DNA from: an uncultured Lachnospiraceae bacterium
GTDB lineage: Bacteria > Bacillota > Clostridia > Lachnospirales > Lachnospiraceae
Assembly (NCBI GenBank): GCA_910579505.1
Contig: CAJTTZ010000010.1
Span: 79,973 to 143,972 of the forward strand
DNA length: 64,000 bases
Reading direction: 5' to 3'
Below are positions 8,103-15,804 of the stretch, piece by piece (position 1 is the first letter of the stretch; each line of letters starts with the position of its first letter). Under the pieces are notes generated by a model that made no database searches, had not been told where the DNA came from, and worked only from the letters and a program-made list of their open reading frames with translations. The position numbers and the translations under genes are program-made.

Positions 8103-8954
8103 TCACTCCTCCACACCCGGAAGATTCCCAAACTTATCAATGCTGCGGTCAATCTTCTCCAGGTCAATCCGCAGCCGTCCCCCGTAAATCTGTACGCCTG
8201 CCTCCCCCTTTAACGAATAGATATGGGGAACCGCGTCCTCCTCAGCGAGATAGACAATCAGGATTCTCCTCTCCGTGTCAACCGCCCAGTATTCCTTCAC
8301 CCCCGCTTCCATGTACTTCATCAATTTCAGCGTGATATCCCTTTTCCTCGTGGACTTGGAGAGCACTTCCAGCACAAAATCCGGCGCGCCGTAAATGCCG
8401 AAATGCTTCACCTTTTTCGGATCGCAGACAATGATCACATCCGGCTGTATCATCGTCTTTACACTTCGGTCAAGCTGCACGTCAATGGGCGATATAAAAG
8501 GGATGCAGTCCCCGTCGTTTTCCTCGATAAATTCCGAAATCCACCTGTAAACCAAACCGGCAATATGCTGATGCAGCGTCGAGGACGCCGCCATGTCATA
8601 AAAAATACCGTCGATCAGCTCCACCCGCCTGTCGTCGGGCAGGGCGTAATAGTCCTGCAGCGTGAACTCCCCCTGTTCCACATAAACGCGCTCCGCGCCG
8701 TAAACCCGGGGCTGGTTGAGCGTCCGCGGCTGTGAATCCATCTGGTAAGTGTAAGCCTTTCCCGGATACAGCTTTTCATCCCCGAGCAGCACCTTCTCCA
8801 ATGCGTCCAGTGTGGCTTTTCTGGGGTTTGCGCTGTCCCCGCGCAAAAGCTTCTGCAATGTCCCAATGGGCACCCCGCTGTACTCAGACAGCTTCGCCAC
8901 ACTGTACCCCCGCTCCTCCTTAATCCGCAAAATGTCCGCCAGCATAAGACTCAT
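8103..8954 (-). CDS. Uma2-family PD-(D/E)XK nuclease-like protein with N-terminal HTH
   Basis: The first 60 residues form an XRE-type helix-turn-helix (YSVAKLSEYSGVPIGTLQKLL). The remaining 200 or so match the Uma2/DUF820 fold, with an acidic LIDGIFYDM segment, QPDVIIV (Asp), then FVLEVLSKSTRKRD carrying the ExV-type acidic residue of the PD-(D/E)XK core. The activity of Uma2 proteins is not well established. Fusion to a DNA-binding domain suggests a sequence-directed role or autoregulation. I chose ATG 8954 because GGAGGAAAGGG precedes it; the frame upstream has only a TTG. It is single and not in an operon. Confidence 0.82.
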   Translation of the reverse strand: MSLMLADILRIKEERGYSVAKLSEYSGVPIGTLQKLLRGDSANPRKATLDALEKVLLGDEKLYPGKAYTYQMDSQPRTLNQPRVYGAERVYVEQGEFTLQDYYALPDDRRVELIDGIFYDMAASSTLHQHIAGLVYRWISEFIEENDGDCIPFISPIDVQLDRSVKTMIQPDVIIVCDPKKVKHFGIYGAPDFVLEVLSKSTRKRDITLKLMKYMEAGVKEYWAVDTERRILIVYLAEEDAVPHIYSLKGEAGVQIYGGRLRIDLEKIDRSIDKFGNLPGVEE

Positions 8955-9073
8955 GGCATTCCCTTTCCTCCGCAAATTTATTACTTTTTATTATTATATA
9001 TCCGTTTCCATTACCAATCAACACTTTCTGTTAAAAAGATTTATATAGCAGGACTATTTTCCCATTTCCCCTA

Positions 9074-9101
9074 TAAAGAAATTTCTTCCTGCGGGCGATA
9101 T
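9074..9101 (+). promoter_or_regulatory. Sigma-28-like promoter
   Basis: TAAA, 16 bases, then GGCGATAT, close to the motility sigma consensus TAAA-N15/16-GCCGATAA. It lies 87 bases before the gene at 9188. Confidence 0.6.
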
Positions 9102-9187
9102 ATAGAGTAAGAGGTGAAGTCAGAAAACCTCCCGACGGGTAAACGGATTTACAGTGTTAGCAGATAAAGCTAAGGAGGGCAGGAAAC

Positions 9188-9916
9188 ATGAACAATATGA
9201 ACGGTGTCAGCAGCTACAATGCCATGCAGAAAACACTTTACGGCACTGCGTCGCAGAGTAGAAAAACCGCTAAGGCTGACGACAAAAAAACCGACAGTAC
9301 AAAAAAGACAAACAACAATTCCATAAAGCTGAGCGACAAGGCAAAAGCTCTTTTACAGGAATTGAAAAAGACCTACAGCAATGCGGATTTCTATGTTGCT
9401 GAATATGAGACTGACGAGGAGGCTGCCGAATACCTCTCCCGCGGTTCCAAGGATTTCAGCGTATTGATTGATCCCGAAGAGTTGGAACGGATGGCTAACG
9501 ACGATGAGGTAAAGAAACAGAACCTCTCCCTTTTGGATGAGTCTCTGGGCAAGCTCGGCGAGATGAAAGAGGAATTAAAGAAAACCGGCCGTGAAGACGA
9601 AGTCGTGACGCTCGGCGTAAGCATCGGAAAGGACGGACAGGTATCCTACTTTGCCGAACTGGAAAAAGCAGGCGAGCGCACGAGGGAATTTGTGGATAAG
9701 ATCCGCGAAGACAAGAAGGAAGCCGCTAAGGAAGCTGAGGCTGAGAAGAACGGTAAGGCGCAGGACAAATACAACTATGAGCACACCAAGCGCGCTACCG
9801 TCTCCGCAAACAGCGTAGAAGATTTGCTCGAACAGATTACAAACTTTAACTGGGACACTGTAAAGGAAGAGACAACGATTCCTATGCCCGGAAAGAATTT
9901 CGATTTCACCGTCTAA
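9188..9916 (+). CDS. Uncharacterised Lachnospiraceae protein (possibly DUF6033)
   Basis: A 242-residue soluble, highly charged protein with no signal peptide. Its N-terminus (MNNMNGVSSYNAMQKTLYG) is Asn/Ser-rich and low in complexity. The middle has KLSDKAKALLQELKKTYSNADFYVAEYETD, which I associate from memory with the DUF6033 family; this should be confirmed. A Lys/Glu-rich helical stretch spans about 155-200, and the end is SANSVEDLLEQITNFNW. AAGGAGGG lies eight bases before the ATG. A sigma-28-like promoter and a terminator at 9931 make it a single-gene unit, probably tied to motility. Function unknown. Confidence 0.8.
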   Translation: MNNMNGVSSYNAMQKTLYGTASQSRKTAKADDKKTDSTKKTNNNSIKLSDKAKALLQELKKTYSNADFYVAEYETDEEAAEYLSRGSKDFSVLIDPEELERMANDDEVKKQNLSLLDESLGKLGEMKEELKKTGREDEVVTLGVSIGKDGQVSYFAELEKAGERTREFVDKIREDKKEAAKEAEAEKNGKAQDKYNYEHTKRATVSANSVEDLLEQITNFNWDTVKEETTIPMPGKNFDFTV

Positions 9917-9930
9917 CAGATCAAACAAAA

Positions 9931-9969
9931 AGGACCGCTCTTTGGCGTGAACGCGGAGGGCGGTCTTTT
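9931..9969 (+). terminator. Rho-independent terminator
   Basis: GGACCGCTCT pairs imperfectly with AGGGCGGTC, followed by TTTTAT, directly after the gene ending at 9916. Confidence 0.75.
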
Positions 9970-10002
9970 ATGCGCAGGAAAAACTCTTCCCGCTCGATTT
10001 CC

Positions 10003-11553
10003 TTAAAATCTCTTGATTTTCTTTGTGGTGTTCTTCTCAAATTCCGTATCCCGCAGTTTAACGCTTACAACCCGCTTATACAGAGGCGCTTTCTCATTGT
10101 AATCATCGACGATCTTACGGATCTCACCTTCCACATCCTTGATCTTTTTCTTGGACGCATATTCCAGGTCGGGAAAAATCTCCGCCTCGATCACGCCGTC
10201 CTTCTCCCTCACCAGGACCTCCTGTACAAGACGCGCCGCGCCGATCCTGTTTTCCAGTTCCTCCGGGGAAACGTTCTCGCCGTTTGGCGTAATGATCAGG
10301 TTCTTCTTTCTTCCCGTGAGGAAAAGGAATCCGTCCTCGTCCACATAGCCGAGATCCCCCGTACGGAGCCAGCCGTCCACGAGCGTTTCCGCCGTCTCTT
10401 CCGGCATCTTATAATACCCCTGCATAACGCTTGTGCCTTTTACCCAAAGCTCCTCGTCCACCACTTTGACTTCACAGTTTGGCATACATTTGCCGATGGA
10501 ACCGTCCTTCTTATTGTTGGGACAGTTGGAGCTGATGACGGGCGCACACTCCGTCATACCGTAACCCTGCAGAATCGTAATCCCATACTTCTCAAACCGT
10601 TTCAGGTAGTCGGGATTTAAGTACGCGCCGCCGCTGCATATGGTGTGGAGCTGTTTTCCGAACACCTTCGCCTTGATGATGGGCGCGGGCAGCCAGTCCG
10701 TCTCCTCCAGTTTCTTGGCAAAAGTCTCAATCATAAGCGGCACCATAAGAATGATGTTCGGCTCAAAGAGCTTAATATTCTTTAACACCCGCAGCAGGGA
10801 ATCGTTGATACAGATCACCGATCCAAGGGACGTCCCCTTTAAAATGTCCATGCTCAGACAGTAGGCATGATGAATCGGCAGCACCGAAAGCAGCACCATT
10901 CCCGGCTCAAACCCCATATCCTGCGCCGTGGCGTTCTCAGCCAGATTTCTGTGGGTCAGCATCACGCCCTTGCTCTTGCCGGTAGTGCCTGAGGTGAACA
11001 TGATGGTTGCCAGATCTTCCGGCCTGGGGCTGTGGGCATAGCCCGGCTCCTGCCCGTCCAGCACTTCCTGAAAAAGAAGCGTTCCTTCCGGCGCATCCGC
11101 CCCGGCTGCCTCCGGGTCCGTGGCTATCCAGTGTTTCAGCTTCGGGCATTTCTCCCGCGACATAGCCGCCACTGCCTCGCGCGCCTTGTCGTAGATAAGC
11201 ACCGTCGCGTCAGACCGGTCGATCAGCTCGCACAGATCGAACGCCGGCAGGTTTGCGTCCAGCGGTACCGCCACACTGCCGCCGTTTACCGTACCGTAGT
11301 AAGATACTATCCACGGATAGGAGTTGTCGCCCACAATCGCGATATGGGACCCATTCTCGCCCAGCCCTTCCAGAGCCGCCGAAAAGCGCTCACTGTCCTC
11401 CCGAAGCTGTCTGTAAGTCTTTGCCTCCACAACCGTCTCTTTTTTGCCGTTTCCCCTGTCACGCTTCGCCTTATAACGGACCGCGTCCTGGGGCCCGTAA
11501 GCCTCGGAAGCCTTGACTAAAATTTCTCTGATGGTACTGCTGAATTCGTTCAT
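10003..11553 (-). CDS. AMP-forming acyl ligase (ANL superfamily)
   Basis: Adenylates a carboxylic acid and probably loads it onto the carrier protein encoded just upstream, or onto CoA. The P-loop is SGTTGKSKG (about residues 188-196). GYGMTECAP, the hinge region TGDLGYVDEDGFLFLTGRKK and the final EKNTTKKIKRF with its catalytic Lys are all present. The hinge wording resembles long-chain acyl-CoA synthetases more than amino-acid adenylation domains, so a fatty acid substrate is the better guess. ATG 11553 follows GGAGG. It is the last gene of the SCP2/hydrolase/condensation/ACP operon, separated from the ACP gene by a dispersed two-hairpin repeat. Confidence 0.9.
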   Translation of the reverse strand: MNEFSSTIREILVKASEAYGPQDAVRYKAKRDRGNGKKETVVEAKTYRQLREDSERFSAALEGLGENGSHIAIVGDNSYPWIVSYYGTVNGGSVAVPLDANLPAFDLCELIDRSDATVLIYDKAREAVAAMSREKCPKLKHWIATDPEAAGADAPEGTLLFQEVLDGQEPGYAHSPRPEDLATIMFTSGTTGKSKGVMLTHRNLAENATAQDMGFEPGMVLLSVLPIHHAYCLSMDILKGTSLGSVICINDSLLRVLKNIKLFEPNIILMVPLMIETFAKKLEETDWLPAPIIKAKVFGKQLHTICSGGAYLNPDYLKRFEKYGITILQGYGMTECAPVISSNCPNNKKDGSIGKCMPNCEVKVVDEELWVKGTSVMQGYYKMPEETAETLVDGWLRTGDLGYVDEDGFLFLTGRKKNLIITPNGENVSPEELENRIGAARLVQEVLVREKDGVIEAEIFPDLEYASKKKIKDVEGEIRKIVDDYNEKAPLYKRVVSVKLRDTEFEKNTTKKIKRF

Positions 11554-11625
11554 CTCATAATCCTCCATATACCAAGTCTGCATCAAGCGCAGCGCGGATG
11601 CAAATCTGGCGCAAACCGTCTATAC

Positions 11626-11693
11626 AGAGAATGCCCAAAAGCGGCATTCTCTCATGTGAAGCTTAAAAAACTTAGCGAGTTTTTTCGAGCTTA
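11626..11693 (-). repeat. Dispersed two-hairpin repeat, copy A
   Basis: In minus-strand order it begins at the ACP stop codon. An AAGCTCGAAAAAACT stem closes with AGTTTTTTAAGCTT, then AGAGAATGCC...GGGCATTCTCT forms the second hairpin. The layout is the same as in the copies at 22.7, 24.7, 26.7, 46.3 and 52.4 kb. Confidence 0.7.
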
Positions 11694-11924
11694 ATGTTTT
11701 CCTTCACACTGTTCGAGATAATCCACTGCCTCCTGCACCGTGCGGATGCCGGCAGCCTTCTCCTCCTCGATCTCCACGTCAAAGGTGTCCTCCACCTCGC
11801 CGAGCATACTCATAAAATCGAAAGAGGAAAAGCCCAGATCTTCCATAAACCGGGACTCCGGCTTGATATCCTCCTTCTTTACTTCCACATAGTTCGTAAT
11901 GATTTCCGCCAACTGATCAAACAT
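11691..11924 (-). CDS. Acyl carrier protein (phosphopantetheine carrier)
   Basis: A 77-residue acidic carrier protein. DLGFSSFDFM matches the carrier motif LGxDSLxxxxL, with Ser34 the expected attachment site for 4'-phosphopantetheine. The usual Asp before the serine is replaced by Ser. It is distinct from a fatty-acid-synthesis acpP because it lies between an AMP ligase and a condensation-like protein, so it is most likely a dedicated carrier for this pathway. GGAGG lies nine bases upstream of ATG. Its stop codon sits at the edge of repeat copy A. Confidence 0.92.
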   Translation of the reverse strand: MFDQLAEIITNYVEVKKEDIKPESRFMEDLGFSSFDFMSMLGEVEDTFDVEIEEEKAAGIRTVQEAVDYLEQCEGKH

Positions 11925-12013
11925 GTTATGTCAACCTCCTTTTTCTATCTTCTTTTTACACTTTATTACGCAGCCATCTTACGCAGTGGCACTGCTCATT
12001 GCCATCGCGAATG

Positions 12014-13408
12014 TTATATCAGCTTTATGATGTCCCCGATCTTCAAGTTCGGGTTTTCCGTGCCTTTGAACATGATTTTGCACATGTAATAGTAAAAACG
12101 CTCCAGCGTCTCACGGCTCACCGCCGCCACCTGATGCTCGAAATTGAAATCCAGCCCATTGTCGTCGGGGCGGTGCATCACTGTCAGATACATGGCCTGT
12201 ACGGTCGCCCCGTTGGGATACCATTTCGTCTTATATCGGATATCCCCGAGCTGGTCTAAACCTTTCTCCTTTAAGGTCATGGGCTGGTAAGTCAGGGCCA
12301 GCGGCTCATAAGTGGCGCCCTGCGGCGTATTGTAAAGCTTGCTTCTGTATGCGAAATATTCCACAGGATTATAATTCGTATGGCGGAACACCTCGTTCTG
12401 CCCGTTGCGGATCGCGAGAATGCCCTCCATAAAGGTCTGTTCCTCGGAGAGAATTGTCCGGAACGGGAAGGAGTGGATTCTCGTACCGCCCGACTTCTTC
12501 TCCAGAAGGGTGGCGCGTCTCGCATACGCCACGTTAATGGACACGTCGTCATTGCCGTTCATCTTCTGCAGATACGTGCGGATTCCCATGATAAGAAGGC
12601 ACTGCAGGGAAACGTGCTGCTCCTCACAGAAACGCATCAGCCTCTGGGTCGGCTCCTCCTCCAGATGGAAGATATCTAACGCCGAATCCACCTTTGCCGT
12701 CGCAGAAAAAGCTGCCCTTGTCCCGGGGAATTTTTTCCGCGCCTCCTCCAGCTGCCCCGGACCCTCAATGCCGTTAAAAATCGGCTCCGACTCCCCGATC
12801 AGCTTCTGGAAATATTCCTTGTCCCTTGCCTGTGCTTTGCTTCCCGCCTCATAGGCGAGGTCCTTCTCCAGCTGCTCGGTAAAGGAACGCATATCGAGCG
12901 GATAAGGGTACTCGAATTTGACGTTACAGTAAAGCTCGATCACGTCCCTCAGGAAGCAGATCAGGGACTGGGCATCCATCAGCATATGGTCTCCCAGCAC
13001 ATAAAGGCCCTGGCAGCCGTCCGGCGTCTTGATCATCACCACCCGGTTCATCGGGCTGTCCTCTCTCTGGAAAGGCACCTGCGTCCAGCCCGTCATGATC
13101 TCGGCCGCCTCCTCCATGGTTTTACCCGTGAAGTCCACGTACTCGATATCCCGCTCTTCCTTCTCCACCACATACTGATACCACTGCTCTTCTTTCTTGT
13201 CGTAGGCGAATCGTACACGCATGGACTCACAGCGCTCATACGCCTTGTAAACCGCGCGCTTCAGCTCCTCGATATCCAGCTCATACTCGATGGTCAGGCT
13301 GGTTCCGATATTTAAAACCTCCTTCTTGGGACAGAAATCCATATAATAAATATGGAACTTCTGTGCCACCGTAAGGGGATATGTCTTGTGTCCGTTTCTT
13401 GTCTTCAT
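12014..13408 (-). CDS. Free-standing condensation-domain-like acyltransferase
   Basis: Predicted to transfer an acyl group from the carrier protein to an amine or alcohol acceptor. The 464-residue length fits a single condensation (C) domain. GDHMLMDAQS (about residues 139-148) holds the HxxxD catalytic motif as His141 and Asp145, although the usual second His and trailing Gly are changed. The opening PLTVAQKFHIYY is typical of the superfamily, which also includes PapA-type and alcohol acyltransferases. Start ATG 13408 follows GGAGGG. It lies 11 bases after the hydrolase gene. Which acceptor is used cannot be read from the sequence. Confidence 0.82.
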   Translation of the reverse strand: MKTRNGHKTYPLTVAQKFHIYYMDFCPKKEVLNIGTSLTIEYELDIEELKRAVYKAYERCESMRVRFAYDKKEEQWYQYVVEKEERDIEYVDFTGKTMEEAAEIMTGWTQVPFQREDSPMNRVVMIKTPDGCQGLYVLGDHMLMDAQSLICFLRDVIELYCNVKFEYPYPLDMRSFTEQLEKDLAYEAGSKAQARDKEYFQKLIGESEPIFNGIEGPGQLEEARKKFPGTRAAFSATAKVDSALDIFHLEEEPTQRLMRFCEEQHVSLQCLLIMGIRTYLQKMNGNDDVSINVAYARRATLLEKKSGGTRIHSFPFRTILSEEQTFMEGILAIRNGQNEVFRHTNYNPVEYFAYRSKLYNTPQGATYEPLALTYQPMTLKEKGLDQLGDIRYKTKWYPNGATVQAMYLTVMHRPDDNGLDFNFEHQVAAVSRETLERFYYYMCKIMFKGTENPNLKIGDIIKLI

Positions 13409-13419
13409 AGTTCCCTCCT

Positions 13420-14379
13420 TCACATCACTTCGCCGATAAACTTCGTGAGCGCCGCCTCATAACTCTCCATATCCTTATAGTAACTCTCCGCATGGGCAGC
13501 GCCGTCAACGATCAGCTTGCTCTTTTTAGAAGCGCAGTGCTCATAAATGTCGTCGCACATCTGCCTTGGCACAAAGGTATCATTCCCGCCGTGTATAAAC
13601 AGAATCGGCACCTTGGCCTTCTCCACTTCCCGCTTTGCGTTGCACTCATCCATCCCGTAGCCCGCAAGCTTCCTGTTCACCAGGTCCGCTCCCGGTATAA
13701 TGGGAAAGGCAGGCAGATGATACATGGTGTGGAGCACATGGGTGAACACTTCCTTCGGGGACGTAAAGCCACAGTCCGAGACGATACCCTTCACCTGCTC
13801 CGGCAGCTTTAAGCCGCTCAGCATGAGAAGCGTTGCCGCGCCCATGGAAGTTCCGTGCAAAAGAATTTCCGTCCCTTCGCCGAGCTTCTCAACCGCCCAT
13901 CTGACCCAGCCGAGCGCGTCCTGCCTGTCAAGGCATCCGAAACCGATATATTCTCCCTCGCTTTCGCCGTGCGCCCTCGCATCCGGCAAAAGCATGGCAA
14001 ACCCTCTCTTCTGGTAATAATCCGACAGACCGATATAGTCGGACATGCCCTGACTTGTGTAGCCGTGGAAGCAGATCACGATCTTCTCTTTTCCCTGCTG
14101 CGCCTGCGCCGGGAAATAAGTGGCGTGAAGCTTAAGGTCGTCAAAGCTCGTCTGCCATACGTCCTCATGGGGTCTTGCAAGCATAGCCGCCTTGCGCTCC
14201 TCAATTATGGGCATATACTGGTTCCAGTCCGTGCCAGCCATCTTGATCGTGCGCTCGGTCTTTGCCCGGCCGCGCTTCATGGTGCGCCCATAAAAATAGG
14301 CAATCTCACCGCCGCAGACAGCCGCCAGAAGCCCCGCTCCCAACACTGTCTTTTTCAGAATTCCATTTTTTTTACTCAT
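13420..14379 (-). CDS. Membrane-anchored alpha/beta hydrolase
   Basis: A 319-residue alpha/beta hydrolase with an N-terminal anchor helix (about residues 9-28), so the catalytic part probably faces outside. HGTSMGAATLL contains the GxSxG nucleophile elbow. Upstream CFHGYTSQGMSDY is a typical oxyanion-hole loop. GGNDTFVP and the final DGAAHAESYY provide the likely Asp and His. It overlaps the SCP2 gene by ATGA, showing translational coupling. In this operon it may release, trim or hydrolyse the acyl product. The substrate is unknown. Confidence 0.86.
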   Translation of the reverse strand: MSKKNGILKKTVLGAGLLAAVCGGEIAYFYGRTMKRGRAKTERTIKMAGTDWNQYMPIIEERKAAMLARPHEDVWQTSFDDLKLHATYFPAQAQQGKEKIVICFHGYTSQGMSDYIGLSDYYQKRGFAMLLPDARAHGESEGEYIGFGCLDRQDALGWVRWAVEKLGEGTEILLHGTSMGAATLLMLSGLKLPEQVKGIVSDCGFTSPKEVFTHVLHTMYHLPAFPIIPGADLVNRKLAGYGMDECNAKREVEKAKVPILFIHGGNDTFVPRQMCDDIYEHCASKKSKLIVDGAAHAESYYKDMESYEAALTKFIGEVM

Positions 14380-14759
14380 TTTTCCTTCGCCTTCTTTTCT
14401 TCCTGCTTAGCCGCCTTTTTCATCTCACGCTGCTTGGCCTCAATGATCTCCTTTAAGCGCAGCGCCTTGTCAATATTTCCCTCCACCTTAAGTTTCTGGG
14501 TTGTGAACGCCCATATCGGGTCCATCTCGCCCTCCGCAATCTTTACAAGCACTTCGGGCGCACAGATGAATCTCGCGTCCCTGTCATAATACTCGTAAGG
14601 CTCCACATAGAGCGTGCCGTCCTTGACTTCCACATAGAAAGCGCCGCCCGCCTCCTCATCCTCAATGTTAAACTCAAAAGCCAGATGCTCGTGAATGTCG
14701 CTCACATCCGCGCCCATGAATCTTCCCTTAATGTCATAGAAAAAATCTGCGTACGTCAT
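14376..14759 (-). CDS. SCP2-like sterol/lipid-carrier domain protein
   Basis: A 127-residue protein resembling the SCP2 sterol-carrier domain, which binds acyl chains or other lipids in a hydrophobic tunnel. It shows the HLAFEFNIEDEEAGGAFYVEV strand pattern, then EVLVKIAEGEMDPIWAFTTQKLKVEG, which is characteristic. The C-terminal 25 residues are Lys/Glu-rich. It is the first gene of the operon. GGAGG precedes the ATG, and the palindrome-flanked promoter lies directly upstream. A lipid-binding protein here supports a fatty-acyl rather than a peptide product. Confidence 0.83.
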   Translation of the reverse strand: MTYADFFYDIKGRFMGADVSDIHEHLAFEFNIEDEEAGGAFYVEVKDGTLYVEPYEYYDRDARFICAPEVLVKIAEGEMDPIWAFTTQKLKVEGNIDKALRLKEIIEAKQREMKKAAKQEEKKAKEK

Positions 14760-14813
14760 TTTACTCTTTCCTCCTGATGGGAGCCTCCGCCCCTTTTCTC
14801 ATTTCTACATTTT

Positions 14814-14871
14814 TCGACCTGCGGTCGATTTCACCTTTCTAACAATACCACACCTTTCGACCCGCGGTCAA
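14814..14871 (-). promoter_or_regulatory. Operon promoter flanked by two matching TetR-type operators
   Basis: Site 1 (14814-14828) is TCGACC-TGC-GGTCGA, a perfect inverted repeat. Site 2 (14857-14871) is TCGACC-CGC-GGTCAA. The centres are 43 bases apart. On the minus strand TTGACC (14871-14866) and TATTGT (14847-14842) form a promoter with 18-base spacing. Site 2 covers the -35 and site 1 lies downstream of the -10, a classic repressor arrangement for the divergent TetR protein. Confidence 0.75.
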
Positions 14872-15040
14872 CTAGTTTGTGGAATGTATTTATTTAAATA
14901 CTTTTATCCTGCAGACGTATGACTGCAACCATAATGATACAATTTGGCATAATATTTCCTAATCTCCTTCCGGCGATTGTCCGCGCCGCCAAACTGTGAT
15001 AAAATGAATGACATCATATTCAATCAGAAAGGCGCCCATC

Positions 15041-15661
15041 ATGGCAGACACACAAAAATACGACAGAATTTTAGACGCGCTCCAGCAGCTTATGATAGAT
15101 AAGAGCATACAGAATATCTCTGTCAGCGACATTGCCGCCAAGGCCGGCATCGGCAAAGGCAGCATCTACTATTATTTTCCTTCAAAAGAGGCAATTTTAG
15201 ACGCGCTGATATGCAGAAATTATGAAGCGCCTTTGCAGACCGCAAAAAAGCTTGCCGAACAGACGGATATCCCGCCGTTTACACGGATGGCCATGCTGTT
15301 TCAGGCATGCCGCAGTTCCGCCGCCGCTTTCCTGAAACAGGGCAGTGAAAAAAACAGGGCCATCACAATACAGGAATCCGCGTACCTGCATCAGAAATAC
15401 TTAAATTACCTGATATCGGAATTAAAGCCGAATCTGGCGAAGATTATCAGACAGGGCATTGCCGCCGGAGAAATCCATTTCGACTATCCGGAGGCGCTTG
15501 CGGAAATCGTGCTGATCGTCCTTGGGGTAAAGTTAAACAACACCTTTCTCTCCACCACGCCGGAGGACTGCGAGTACACCATACGCGGGCTGATCTCCCT
15601 GTTAGAGCAGGGAACGGGACTTTCTGAGGGAACCTTGAGTTACCTGAATTTAACCGAATAA
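15041..15661 (+). CDS. TetR-family transcriptional regulator
   Basis: A 206-residue TetR regulator. The N-terminal HTH is SVSDIAAKAGIGKGSIYYYFPSK (split here: SVSDIAAKAGIGK, then GSIYYYFPSK), matching the family signature. The rest is a helical ligand-binding and dimer domain. I prefer ATG 15041 (MADTQKYDR) to the ATG at 15008, as AGAAAGG precedes it and the family usually starts close to the first helix. It is divergent from the acyl operon, whose promoter carries two copies of a palindrome, so it probably represses that operon in response to an acyl or lipid ligand. This is inference. Confidence 0.93.
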   Translation: MADTQKYDRILDALQQLMIDKSIQNISVSDIAAKAGIGKGSIYYYFPSKEAILDALICRNYEAPLQTAKKLAEQTDIPPFTRMAMLFQACRSSAAAFLKQGSEKNRAITIQESAYLHQKYLNYLISELKPNLAKIIRQGIAAGEIHFDYPEALAEIVLIVLGVKLNNTFLSTTPEDCEYTIRGLISLLEQGTGLSEGTLSYLNLTE

Positions 15662-15663
15662 CA

Positions 15664-15746
15664 AATCGAACTTCGTTCGATTGCGAACTTCGTCGATTAC
15701 GAGATCCGCTTTGCGGACTCGATTCGGAGAATGCCCCGCATTCTCC
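15664..15746 (+). repeat. Dispersed hairpin repeat, copy B (variant)
   Basis: It starts three bases after the TetR stop. Three hairpins are visible: AATCGAAC-TTC-GTTCGATT, GAGATCCGC-TTT-GCGGACTC, and GGAGAATGC-CCC-GCATTCTCC. The last is the shared core of the repeat family. Confidence 0.65.
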
Positions 15747-15804
15747 CTGAATGATTCACGCTGTCGCAATTTTTAATTGCCAAATCTCAAAAGGAGGACT
15801 GGAT

